64,000 nucleotides of DNA from Dryomyza anilis. Taxonomy: Eukaryota; Arthropoda; Insecta; Diptera; Dryomyzidae. The stretch lies in NCBI GenBank assembly GCA_951804985.1, contig OX638131.1, positions 59,116,351 through 59,180,350 of the forward strand, read 5' to 3'. Numbering within the stretch: the stretch's first letter is position 1; every line of letters starts with the position of its first letter. Positions 22,901 to 32,484 of this stretch are shown here, one piece after another. Both the position numbers and the translations under genes were made by a program. Below the pieces are notes generated by a model, which ran no database searches, was not told the DNA's origin, and worked only from the letters and a program-made list of their open reading frames with translations.

Positions 22901-23492
22901 CTTCACTCCTGCTGACTTGCGCACTGTCTACACCACCTATATTCGGCCTAAGATGGAATACAATTCGCACATATGGGCAGGGGCTTCAAAATCTTCTTTG
23001 GAGTTCCTGGATCGAATCCAACAGCGTGCAATATATTTAATAGGGGATGAAAATATTTCATCCTCTATTGGTTCTCTTGAGCACCGAAGGACCGTAGGGT
23101 GTGTAAGCCTGTTCTATAGGTATTACAATGGTAAGTGTTCGAGGGAAATACATGGCCTGATTCCACCAGGTCGTGTGTCCTCTCGTTCTACTCGGGCATC
23201 GAACCAAGCCCACCCCTTCGTAGTTCACTCGGCTCTCAATAGAACCACGCATTACCGAGAGAATTCGTTCTTCAGTCGCACGATACGTTTGTGGAACAAT
23301 CTCCCTGCGTCTGTTTTTCCCGACATTTTTGATATTGGCAAGTTCAAAACAAACATTCACCGACACTACTCCATCTTTCCACCCTCCATATAACCTATCA
23401 TCCCTTCTTACGATCAACACTGTGCATTGCATGAATAGGGGGCATCCCCTGAGCGTTGGTTAATTTGTAAAAAAAAAAAAAAAAAAAAAAAA
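19964..23492 (+). mobile_element. Full-length-looking CR1/jockey-like LINE, single ORF (3.5 kb)
   Basis: Starts at 19,964 and ends with poly(A) at 23,469-23,492. It is inserted into the RTE-like element, and its limits are set by restoring the RTE reading frame. The duplicated target is only GCG, or AGCG if the last A of the tail is counted. About 540 bp of 5' leader precedes the one long ORF. No ORF1 (gag-like, zinc-knuckle) frame is visible. The 3'UTR (23,394-23,468) is identical in layout to the truncated copy at 7,964-8,031. Confidence 0.85.
20505..23393 (+). CDS. Endonuclease-reverse transcriptase (ORF2), 962 aa, intact
   Basis: This protein nicks genomic DNA and reverse-transcribes the element RNA at the nick. 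Residues 1-235 form an exonuclease/endonuclease/phosphatase domain, with an ALGETQVN acidic motif near residue 38, GDFN at 147-150 and SDH at 222-224. Reverse transcriptase occupies about 440-760: INKASGPDGI, NYRPIAICS, DISKAFDRVWH, GVPQGSVLSP and the catalytic FADD at 677-680. The C-terminal 150 residues end in a SFFSRTIRLWNNLP motif usual in CR1/jockey-type LINEs. No zinc knuckle is seen. Start: first ATG of the frame, just after the leader; no stop codons interrupt it, so this copy could be active. The clade assignment (CR1 versus jockey) is by motif impression only. Confidence 0.92.
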   Translation: MSQKFRIDFCNIRGLRANFFSVYAYVSIHRPQIMALGETQVNEGADPLDFHIPDYHLLPLFSAHRGLALFIRSDVAYQLQQQHSVSDSEFNTIWVKFKIQTHIMHLCFLYRSPNLDRVSTCNKLDALSDSISNILEQFPGSEIVVAGDFNVHNATWLSHSGLSTQEGCYVELFAECNQLTQMVKEPTYIPRVGGQSPKVLDLFLTSHHEKYDVKVLAPLGNSDHCTVSAEFSYSSLRASSIKAPKRNVWLYEKANWVALNDFFRNFNWKLCFADRDINAAALMVQNIILLGMRSFIPSKKISIKPKDHSWFNETCRIAVRSKEEAFQTWRSNKNADTERLRIQARNRCNAVISSEKFLHEQNARKKVLLYHRGIKNFWSFVKRVKNQTTTSTPTLSMNGQTFTDPVDKANLLAELFANNSTLPDSNQPLPVVDFVSSAMPEIHFRTRAVKKVLENLNINKASGPDGISAHVLKKCASTLACPLRNLFNISYTTGVFPSCWKVANVQPVPKKGEATNPANYRPIAICSALSKVMESVINFHFVNYLEHNELLSDRQYGFRRTRSTGDLMAVLSEKWNNCVHLFGESKAVALDISKAFDRVWHKALVSKLIAYGVGESFTRWISSFLQGRSIRVAMDGVLSEQHFINSGVPQGSVLSPSLFLVFINDLLSLTQNPIHSFADDSNICHSYSFKKRPTSLEIESKRRTMNDTLNNDLKTISEWGLANRVDFNARKTQCCLLSHKRMDSTLPPLNMGAVDIAESAALDVLGISIQCDLRWNDHIFDVSKEAAKCLGFLKRCKTYFTPADLRTVYTTYIRPKMEYNSHIWAGASKSSLEFLDRIQQRAIYLIGDENISSSIGSLEHRRTVGCVSLFYRYYNGKCSREIHGLIPPGRVSSRSTRASNQAHPFVVHSALNRTTHYRENSFFSRTIRLWNNLPASVFPDIFDIGKFKTNIHRHYSIFPPSI

Positions 23493-24924
23493 GCGTCCAT
23501 GTTTCTGCACCATAAAGTAGGACGGGCATGTTGAGTGACTTGTAGAGCGTTATTTTTGTACGGCGAGAGAGGGCTCTGCTTCTCAATTGCCTACTGAGTC
23601 CAAAGTAGCAAGAGTTATTCTCCGTTTGATCTCCAGGCTGACGTCGTTGTTGCTGTTTACGCTGGATCCCAGATAGACGAAGTCCTTCACAATGTCGAAC
23701 TTGTGTGTGTCAAAATCAGCTTTTTATCCAAGACGCACGGACTCTTTTTTGCTTGTTGACACAAGGAACTTCGTCTTGTCCTCTTTCACCGCTAGACCCA
23801 TTCGACGCGACTCTTTCTCCAAATGTGGAGAATGCTGCGCTGGCTGCTCGTGTGCTCCTGCCAATGATATCAATATCGTCGACATATGCGACCAGCATGA
23901 CACTTTTGTTGAAGATAGTGCCGCTTTGACGGAGTTCGGCAGCTCGAACTATTTTTTCCATCAATAAGTTAAAAAAGTTGCACGATAGGGAGTCACCCTG
24001 TCTGAAACCTCGTTCGGTATGAAATGGCTCGGAGAGGTCTATTCCTATTCTCACTGAGCAACGTGTGTTACTCAGGGTCATCCTGCAAAGCCTTATAAGT
24101 TTCGCAGGTATACCGAACTCAGACATTGCGGCGTATAATCGTTCCCTTATCGGAGTGTCGAAAGCGGCTTTATAGTCGACTAATAGGTGGTAGGTGTCGA
24201 TCTGTTTTTCTAGGGTCTTTTCCTGGATTAGGCGCAATGTGAAAATCTGGTCTATGGTGGATTTTTCAGGTCTGAAGCCGCACTGATAAGGTCCAATCAG
24301 TCTGTTGACGATGGGCTTCAGTCTTTCACATAATACGCTCGATAGAACCTTGTATGCGATATTGAGTAGGCTGATCCCACGGTAGTTGGCGCAGATAGTG
24401 GGATCCCCTTTCTTAAGGATTGGGCAGAGTACACTGAGGTTCCAGTCACTTGGCATGCTTTCATCCGACCATATTCTGCTTACGAGGTCGTGCATGCTCT
24501 CTATTAGCTCTTCACCTCCGGTCTTAAACAATTCAGCAGGCAGACCATCAGCACCTGCGGCTTTGTTGTTTTTCAGCCGAGCGATGGCTGTTCTGACCTC
24601 GTCATGGTCGGGTGGCGGAATCTCAACGTCGTCATCAAGTACTGGGGTTGCCGGGTTTACTTCTCTATCGGTGGAATTGCGGACATCATCACCGGTCAGC
24701 AGTTTAGAGAAGTGATTCCATCATATCTTCAGTGTGCTCTGGATATCTGTCACTAGATTTCCGTTCTCATCTTTACAAGAAGAGGCTCCGGATTTTGAAC
24801 CTCTGGCGAGGCGTCTTATTTTCTCGAAAAATTTTCGAGCCTCATTCCTGTCCCCATGCATCTCAATCTCCTCACACTCACGTCTTTCTGCCTCGCTTAA
24901 AAAAAAAAATAAATATAGGTTAAT

Positions 24925-25180
24925 TTAATATCGAGTTGAAAATAAGGCTAAATCTTGATTTGAAGTAAACTTAAATCAATTTAAGAGTTAGTGTTAATAT
25001 TGATTTGAAAATAAGGGAATTTTCAAGTTAAGGTTAAGCTACCAGTTTTATTGAAGAAGCTATTATTCTTAAATTTAGGTTAAAGTTGTTTCAAACGTTA
25101 ACCTAAACTCTACGATTTGAAAGTAATGATTGATTTCAAAGCATTCGCAAGTTAATATTAAGTGCAATGGCATATTGGGA
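24925..25180 (-). repeat. Dispersed repeat, empty-site relative of 61,080-62,715
   Basis: Read on the minus strand, this stretch matches the two flanks of the element at 61,216-62,627, joined at one TA (25,061-25,062 here). It contains CATTGCACTTAATATTAAC and GGTAGCTTAACC. Not coding. Confidence 0.65.
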
Positions 25181-25927
25181 TATGATTGAGATGTTCGTAT
25201 AAACCTTTTATAATATAATTGGCTAACAAACTTATTCTAATAAAATATTCTAATAAATAAATGTTCCAAAATGAATTCAAAAAAATTGAAATATCTCATG
25301 TCAAATGTATGATAAATCTCATGTCAAATGTTGAGCAAAAAAAAAAATGGTCATTTCAGTAATCTTTATCAGTTGTCAAAATTTCATTGAAATCGAAAAG
25401 GTGTGGAATGGCCCATGTAGTTTTACACTTAAATATACAAAGATGTAAACCAAAATAATTAAATAAAAATATTAAATTAAATATTTTGTATTTTTATTTG
25501 GGATACTATTTTAGAAAATCAGCTACTTTTACAAATATGTACGCTACTTTTCCTGATTTATTTCTGGCAACTCTGGTGCCAAGCACGGGCTAATGTCAAA
25601 AATGATCGAAAAGTCGTCAAATGCTTAAGGAAACCAGAACACGTTTTGAACTGCTTATAATGAACATGTATAAACTTTAAAAACTTTCACATTAGAAAAA
25701 AAAATGCCAAATTTTATTTTGGTTTTTATTGAATTAAAAGATTAAAAAAAAGATTAACATCAACACGAATGTGGCAAAATGTGCACAGCTGATTCCGTAC
25801 GGAATGTTCCTTAAGTTAACGTTCCTTAAGTTAACGAAACTGAACGAAACGACGACTATTCTCAATATGGTTGTGTTATAGAATATGTGTGTATTCGCAC
25901 GTTTACGTACGCTGGCACGTGGCATTT
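25181..25927. other. AT-rich intergenic stretch, no gene seen
   Basis: Includes a small direct repeat (GTTCCTTAAGTTAAC twice at about 25,805-25,838). No supported frame. Confidence 0.45.
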
Positions 25928-26549
25928 CATTCTACAATTCTCAGGATGACTTTCGTGTTTGGACCTGCAGTAATATATTAATTGATTTGTCTGTTTGCTT
26001 ATTCAAGCGAAAAACAATGATCTCACTGATTGAGCGAATGCAGTGGAGCATATGTAATGACGAAAAAATGAAAATATTCTTGTTGACATTTAATTTATCA
26101 CGTCACTGGGTTGCCACTGATTAATTTTGTGTAGTGAATTTCGTCTCAAGTTTTTTTTAGCTTTAAAAAACAAACGTTCGAATAACATTAATTTATTCGG
26201 CTTGATCATGACATTACATCCACACTGGTTGTAAAACAAAATTCTCGAAATGTATCGAACCTTAAACTCATTGCTTATTGGGACTTAACGTTTTTTGTCA
26301 TTATCTGTACTAAACGATAGTTAGATAATCGCGTTAGTTTATGAAATAATAATATATTTTCATTCATACGCAGACAACATTGATATTTTACGCGAACCTG
26401 GCAAAGTTATACATCGCAGTGGCGCAATTGGATTCACTGGTTTGATCTTCGCGGCACGTCGTGGATTTTACACGAAATTCCTGTACACTGCCACCGGTGC
26501 AGGTGCTGTTGCAGCTGTAGAACATACTTTAATTCCTATATGCGCTTGA
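25928..26549 (+). pseudogene. MIC26/MIC27-like gene fragment, copy A, with apparent intron
   Basis: Exon-like block 26,374-26,549 reads NIDILREPGKVIHRSG, then AIGFTGLIFAARRGFY, then a small-residue stretch GAGAVAAV. It matches the pattern of the APOO/MIC26/MIC27 domain of the mitochondrial MICOS complex (R.G.IGF.GLI..AR...K..Y..G.G..AA), which shapes cristae junctions. Upstream, a short block (DDFRVWTC, ending 25,969) is followed by GTAATA, and the second block is preceded by ACGCAG. Joining the two keeps one frame, so an intron of about 400 bp appears to be retained. The domain end is replaced by unrelated sequence and a stop. It continues into the right end of an inverted-repeat element (CTTAATATCCAGG..., to about 26,815). 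A gene fragment, not a working gene. Family call moderate, from motif memory only. Confidence 0.55.
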
Positions 26550-26815
26550 ATTCAAGTGTAATTTGGTCTAATCACATTTTATTTATAGCTTACAATAAAT
26601 TTAAACCTCGAATGTATATTGAATGTCGGAATTCAAGTTTAGGTAAAGGCTAGATTCAACTGGATAAAAAGCTACCAGTTTTGCTGGAGAACTTATGGTT
26701 TTCAAGCGTACAATTACAAAAAGATGAACGCTTTCTCCAGTGAAAGCTTCGATATCCATGTTCAATATACATTCGATAATCACTTAATATCCAGGTTTTT
26801 GGTTTATTGGGTACT
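26550..26815. repeat. Right part of an inverted-repeat element (CCAATAAAC family)
   Basis: Matches 35,270-35,465 and, inverted, 34,294-34,500. It ends CTTAATATCCAGGTTTTTG followed by GTTTATTGGGT. The left end of this copy was not located. Confidence 0.55.
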
Positions 26816-26899
26816 GGCTTTAAAAAAAAACTCGAATTGACTAGTACTGTGTGAATGAAACAACGATTAAGTGAAATGTATATACATTTTTACTTTCTA

Positions 26900-27847
26900 C
26901 ACCCAGGGGAAAAACATTGTAAATCCGTTAGGATTCATAGTAAATTTGTAATACATCTTAACGATATGAAGTCAAATTTAGTTATAGTAAAAACATTATT
27001 TAACATAGTAATTTTTTAAAATGGTCAAATGTCAAAAATTTACTTTGTTTAATTTGAATTTACTATGTGTAATAATGTTTTTTTGTTTACAATCTGCTGC
27101 ATATAAATTTACTATGATTGATAACATATTTACTTCAGAAACAAATGAATGGAAAGGCAGACTTTTCAAATATAAATAAATAAATAAAAAAAATAAATTA
27201 AATAGCACCTCCTACATGTGTCAGCCGCAAAACGCAGTAGGACGGTTCTTAGCGTGATCGAATCTGCCGAATTACTTCCTCTCCTGTGCACTGTTCACGG
27301 ACTTGGATCTTCAAACGACCGCAAGGGCCGCCAGCAACCCAGTTTAGCATTAAATATCCAAGAGGAATTATTGCACATGTTTGCTACAATTATCCAACTC
27401 CATGTTTAAAGGAGACACACCTGGCTCAGACGCTGAGCAAATTAGACAGGAGATTTCGATGCATTGTAAGGAACAAAAATGGCGATATCGCCTCCTAAGA
27501 GCTGCAAATAGCTGTCGTGCAATACGAAATTCCGCTACGTGCTGCTGCATGTTGTACAAATAACAACAGCTACAACCAGTTATAATTAATTATATATATT
27601 TAATTAAATTTGTGATAGTATACCCGCAGTCTACCGCCGCTGTTGAAAATTGATGTAAAAAAAAGATTGAAAAAATTTTCTCTGCGACAGTTGAAAAAGA
27701 TTTGACACACAATTTACTATACATATTAATGATCAATCCAATTCATAGTAAATTTACTAGAAATGTTAACAAATCATAAACTGTTATTGTTCATAGTAAA
27801 AGCATATGAAACGTAGTATAATTTTCGATATACTTTTTCGCTGGGTG
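26900..27847. mobile_element. TA-flanked MITE (family CCCAGGGAAAAA), GC-rich core 2
   Basis: Ends CACCCAGGGGAAAAA and TTTTTCGCTGGGTG, with TA on both sides (26,898-26,899 and 27,848-27,849). The related sequence at 5,300-5,320 lacks the element. Both subterminal regions match 18,345-19,371, but the core (about 27,200-27,565) is unrelated to that copy, GC-richer, and open in several frames (up to 70 codons). The core is not recognised. Confidence 0.78.
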
Positions 27848-28052
27848 TAGCATAATATATTTGTCTCCTTTTTTTCCAACTTGCTAGATACTTTTTAAGC
27901 TTGAAAAAAAAGCCAGTGTCATAACAGCATTACCGAAACTCCAACACAAAGAACTATTAGCGTATTTACAGTTCATCGTCTTTTAGTATGGTGTTCGTAC
28001 TATGTACAGAACGTAAATTTGTTATTGCATCCCTTATAAAAGTGAAATACCA

Positions 28053-28737
28053 CACACAGACAAATTTGACGTTTGTGCAATTGTTACGGCAACTGAGTAC
28101 GTTATTGTATCAACAATATAAATGACAAACGGTAACCTCATGTCTTTCAGCAGTTCGGTTGCCAGTTTCCTGCCAACAATTATGGATACATGCAGAAATA
28201 AATAAACGTAAAAATTTTCACAAGTGGAAAAAAATAGGAAATTCATTAAATAAGTGAATTGCGAAAAAAATATATAAATATTAATAAAATAATGAGAGAA
28301 TTCAATACAAATTGCTGTTTAGCTAGTGAAATATAATAAAAATATGTGACCATATGTGGCATTATACATAATTTTTTATTTTACTTAATTATGATGAAAT
28401 AAAATATTAAATGTGGGTTCATGCTGTTTTTATTTTTCAGGGAACAGGAATTAACAGATATATTTTTTGAAATTGTGTGCGTGACATATTTACGCATCAA
28501 AAATACATATAGAAAACTTTACATAAATAAGTTTTCTATATAAAAAAGGTCTTAAAATAAAATTTCAATACGAGGTTTCGGCATGCTTGAGACTTGGAGG
28601 TATGCTTGCTGACTACGAGATTAGCACAATCTCATTCGTGCTGACTAGGAGGTTGGTATAAATCAGCAAGTTTCCGCAACCGAATAATTTGGTAGGGCAA
28701 TTTTGTTGGTTGACGCAACAAATCAGTTTTCTGTGTG
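28053..28737. mobile_element. MITE copy d1 (CACACAG ends), left palindrome arm
   Basis: Starts CACACAGACAAATTTGACG and ends CAGTTTTCTGTGTG. Contains tandem AGGTTGnnnCAACCT-type palindromes. Its mirror image lies at about 30,348-31,032. Confidence 0.65.
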
Positions 28738-28836
28738 CACAAGTGTTGTATTTGAGAGTAGCCTTGAAGCATGTTTTTGGTGTCGTATTTTGTGAAATGA
28801 AGAAAAATTGTGTGGTTCAGAATGGTGTAGTGCATT

Positions 28837-29514
28837 CACACAGAGAACTGATTTGCTTCGGCAATTAACTAAATTGCCCTACCGAATCATTCGGTTGCGG
28901 CAACAACTGATAAAAAAGATGCAACAACCTCTTAATTCAATTGTACCAACCTCCTAGTTGGTGAGAATGAGGTTGTGGCAACCTCCAAATCGGTGATCAT
29001 GAGGTTGTGACAACCTCCTAATCGGTGAACTTGAGGTTATGGTAACCTCCAAATCGGTGATCATTAGGTTGCGACAATTTGTATTGAATAAATTTATTAT
29101 TTTATTAATATTTGTATATTTATTTCACAATGTAACTTAATTAATGAATTTCCTATTGTTTTCAACATATGAAAATTTTTGACGTTTATTTATTTCTGCA
29201 TGTATCCATAATTGTTGGCAAGAAACTGGCAACCGGAGCTGATAGACATGAGGTTGCCGTTTGTTATTTATTTTGTTGACACAACAATTTACTCAATCGC
29301 CGCAACAAATGCACGAATGTCAATTTTGGCAGAATGAAAAAAACAATCAAGAGGTTACGGCAACCGTACGTGCAATTGCGCGGACTAACATTTCGGTTGT
29401 AAAAAAAAGGGTACGTTCATTTCAATGACATAAGGTTACAACAAATGTATTTTGGTTGCAACACTGAAACGTTGGTTCAATTAACCTCATGCCAAAAGAG
29501 GATTTTTCTGTGTG
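28837..29514. mobile_element. MITE copy d2 (CACACAG ends), left palindrome arm
   Basis: Starts CACACAGAGAACTGATTTG and ends GGATTTTTCTGTGTG. The centre holds about five tandem palindromic units of the AGGTTGTGGCAACCTCC type. Its mirror image lies at about 29,571-30,248. Confidence 0.65.
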
Positions 29515-32484
29515 TAGGAATATATAGCCTCTCCATGTTAACTAACAGAACTCGGTTAATGGCTTGCGCACACATAGAAAAATCCTCTTTTGGCATGAGG
29601 TTAATTGAACCAACGTTTCAGTGTTGCAACCAAAATACATTTGTTGTAACCTTATGTCATTGAAATGAACGTACCCTTTTTTTTACAACCGAAATGTTAG
29701 TCCGCGCAATTGCACGTACGGTTGCCGTAACCTCTTGATTGTTTTTTTCATTCTGCCAAAATTGACATTCGTGCATTTGTTGCGGCGATTGAGTAAATTG
29801 TTGTGTCAACAAAATAAATAACAAACGGCAACCTCATGTCTATCAGCTCCGGTTGCCAGTTTCTTGCCAACAATTATGGATACATGCAGAAATAAATAAA
29901 CGTCAAAAATTTTCATATGTTGAAAACAATAGGAAATTCATTAATTAAGTTACATTGTGAAATAAATATACAAATATTAATAAAATAATAAATTTATTCA
30001 ATACAAATTGTCGCAACCTAATGATCACCGATTTGGAGGTTACCATAACCTCAAGTTCACCGATTAGGAGGTTGTCACAACCTCATGATCACCGATTTGG
30101 AGGTTGCCACAACCTCATTCTCACCAACTAGGAGGTTGGTACAATTGAATTAAGAGGTTGTTGCATCTTTTTTATCAGTTGTTGCCGCAACCGAATGATT
30201 CGGTAGGGCAATTTAGTTAATTGCCGAAGCAAATCAGTTCTCTGTGTGAATGCACTACACCATTCTGAACCACACAATTTTTCTTCATTTCACAAAATAC
30301 GACACCAAAAACATGCTTCAAGGCTACTCTCAAATACAACACTTGTGCACACAGAAAACTGATTTGTTGCGTCAACCAACAAAATTGCCCTACCAAATTA
30401 TTCGGTTGCGGAAACTTGCTGATTTATACCAACCTCCTAGTCAGCACGAATGAGATTGTGCTAATCTCGTAGTCAGCAAGCATACCTCCAAGTCTCAAGC
30501 ATGCCGAAACCTCGTATTGAAATTTTATTTTAAGACCTTTTTTATATAGAAAACTTATTTATGTAAAGTTTTCTATATGTATTTTTGATGCGTAAATATG
30601 TCACGCACATAATTTCAAAAAATATATCTGTTAATTCCTGTTCCCTGAAAAATAAAAACAGCATGAACCCACATTTAATATTTTATTTCATCATAATTAA
30701 GTAAAATAAAAAATTATGTATAATGCCACATATGGTCACATATTTTTATTATATTTCACTAGCTAAACAGCAATTTGTATTGAATTCTCTCATTATTTTA
30801 TTAATATTTATATATTTTTTTCGCAATTCACTTATTTACTGAATTTCCTATTTTTTTCCACTTGTGAAAATTTTTACGTTTATTTATTTCTGCATGTATC
30901 CATAATTGTTGGCAGGAAACTGGCAACCGAACTGCTGAAAGACATGAGGTTACCGTTTGTCATTTATATTGTTGATACAATAACGTACTCAGTTGCCGTA
31001 ACAATTGCACAAACGTCAAATTTGTCTGTGTGTGGTATTTCACTTTTATAAGGGATGCAATAACAAATTTACGTTCTGTACATAGTACGAACACCATACT
31101 AAAAGACGATGAACTGTAAATACGCTAATAGTTCTTTGTGTTGGAGTTTCGGTAATGCTGTTATGACACTGGCTTTTTTTTTCAAGCTTAAAAAGTATCT
31201 AGCAAGTTGGAAAAAAAGGAGACAAATATGCAGCAGCACGTAGCAGAATTTCGTATTGCACGTCGACAGCTATTTGCAGCTCTTAGGAGGCGATATCGCC
31301 ATTTTTGTTCCTTGCAATGCATCGAAATCTCCTGTCTAATTTGTCATTAAAATGAATGTACCATTTTTTACTCTAACCGAAATGTTAGTCCGCGCAACTG
31401 CAAGACCCTCTTCCTGTCAGGACGATGACGGGAATCTAGTAACAGATGTCCAGGGTATACTGAGATTATGGAGAGAGCATTTCTCTCATCTTCTAGCAGG
31501 CGATGACGACAACTACTCCGCCGATAGAGAAGACGGCTTGACAACCCCAGTTGCTGACGAGGCCGTTGACATACCGCCGCCTGACCATGATGAGGTCTGC
31601 ACAGCCATCAACAGGCTGAAAAACAACAAAGCCGCAGGATCGGATGGTCTGCCTGCTGAGTTGTTTAAGACCGAAGGCGATGAGCTCATAACGAGCTTGA
31701 ACCAGCTCATCAGCAGAATATGGTCAGAAGAAAGCATGCCCTGCGAATGGAATTTTAGTATACTCTGCCCAATCCTTAAGAAGGGGTCCCATGATACGCG
31801 CCAACTACCGTGGGATAAGTTTCCTCAATATCGCGTATTAGGTTCTAACGAGCGTATTATGTGAAAGACTGAACCCTATCGTCAACGGACTGATTTGACC
31901 TTATAAGTGCGGCTTCTGACCTGGTAAGGTCACCACAGAACCGATTTTCAAATTGCGCCAAATCCTGGAAACGACCAAAGAGAGGCAGATCGACAACCAA
32001 CAACTTTTCGTCGACTACAAAGCTCCCTTCGACAGTCCGATAAGGAGTCGCCTATACGCTATTATGTCCGAGTTCGGTATACTTGCGAAACTTATAAAGC
32101 TTTGCAGCATGACCATGAGCTACACACGTTGCTCAGTGAGAATTGGGAACAACCTCTCCAATACGTTTAATACCGCACGAGGTTTGAGACAAGGTGATTC
32201 CCTATCGTGTGACTTCTTCAACCTAATAATGGAGAAGATTGTAAGAGTTGCACAACTCCATCACAATGGCACTATCGTCAACAACAGTTCCATGCTGCTC
32301 GGGTACGCTGATGCAGCATTCTCCAGTTTAGACAGAGAATCGCGTCGAATGGGTCTTACGGTGAACGAGGACAAGACGAAGTACCTGGTGGCAACAAACA
32401 ATGAGTTGGACAACATGGCGTCTTGGACAACACGACACTATTGACAACCACAACTTCGAAGTTGTGAAGGACTTCGTCAATCTA

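Larger units (their letters stand above)
19565..24898 (-). pseudogene. RTE-like LINE, 5'-truncated and split by another LINE
   Basis: Minus-strand reverse transcriptase of the RTE type. The segment 24,898-23,493 encodes the RT, with NNKAAGADGLPAEL, ANYRGISLLN, FRQGDSLSCNFFN and the YVDD box followed by IDIIGRS. After the inserted element, 19,963-19,565 encodes the C-terminal part (ERKILRKIFGP ... RLRWLGHVER) typical of RTE proteins. It finishes with a TAAG-type tail (AAGTAAGTAAG near 19,565-19,580), as is usual for that clade. The frame is closed across the insertion by joining 23,496 to 19,963. There is an in-frame TGA at 24,721-24,723 and a further break near 23,720. The endonuclease is absent. 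A dead copy. Confidence 0.85.
27860..31225. repeat. Near-perfect palindrome, arms about 1.65 kb, spacer about 55 bp
   Basis: Positions pair with a constant sum of about 59,085. For example, the 67-codon frame at 28,632-28,835 (minus) is identical to that at 30,250-30,453 (plus). The unpaired centre is about 29,515-29,570. The pairing resumes further out (27,438-27,550 with 31,229-31,345) after skipping 27,551-27,858, which exists only on the left. Each arm carries two copies of a TA/MITE family with CACACAGAAAA ends, full of AGGTTGnnnCAACCT words. No protein-coding content. Confidence 0.9.

Noticed and set aside
27218..27563. Harbinger-type transposase remnant in the core of the MITE
   Set aside because: A CCxLxN-like tail caught my eye, but frames conflict and no catalytic motif is visible; left as unrecognised.
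28632..28835. Identical 67-codon ORFs on both strands (also 30,250-30,453)
   Set aside because: They lie over MITE sequence in the palindrome and are identical only because the arms are; no protein features.
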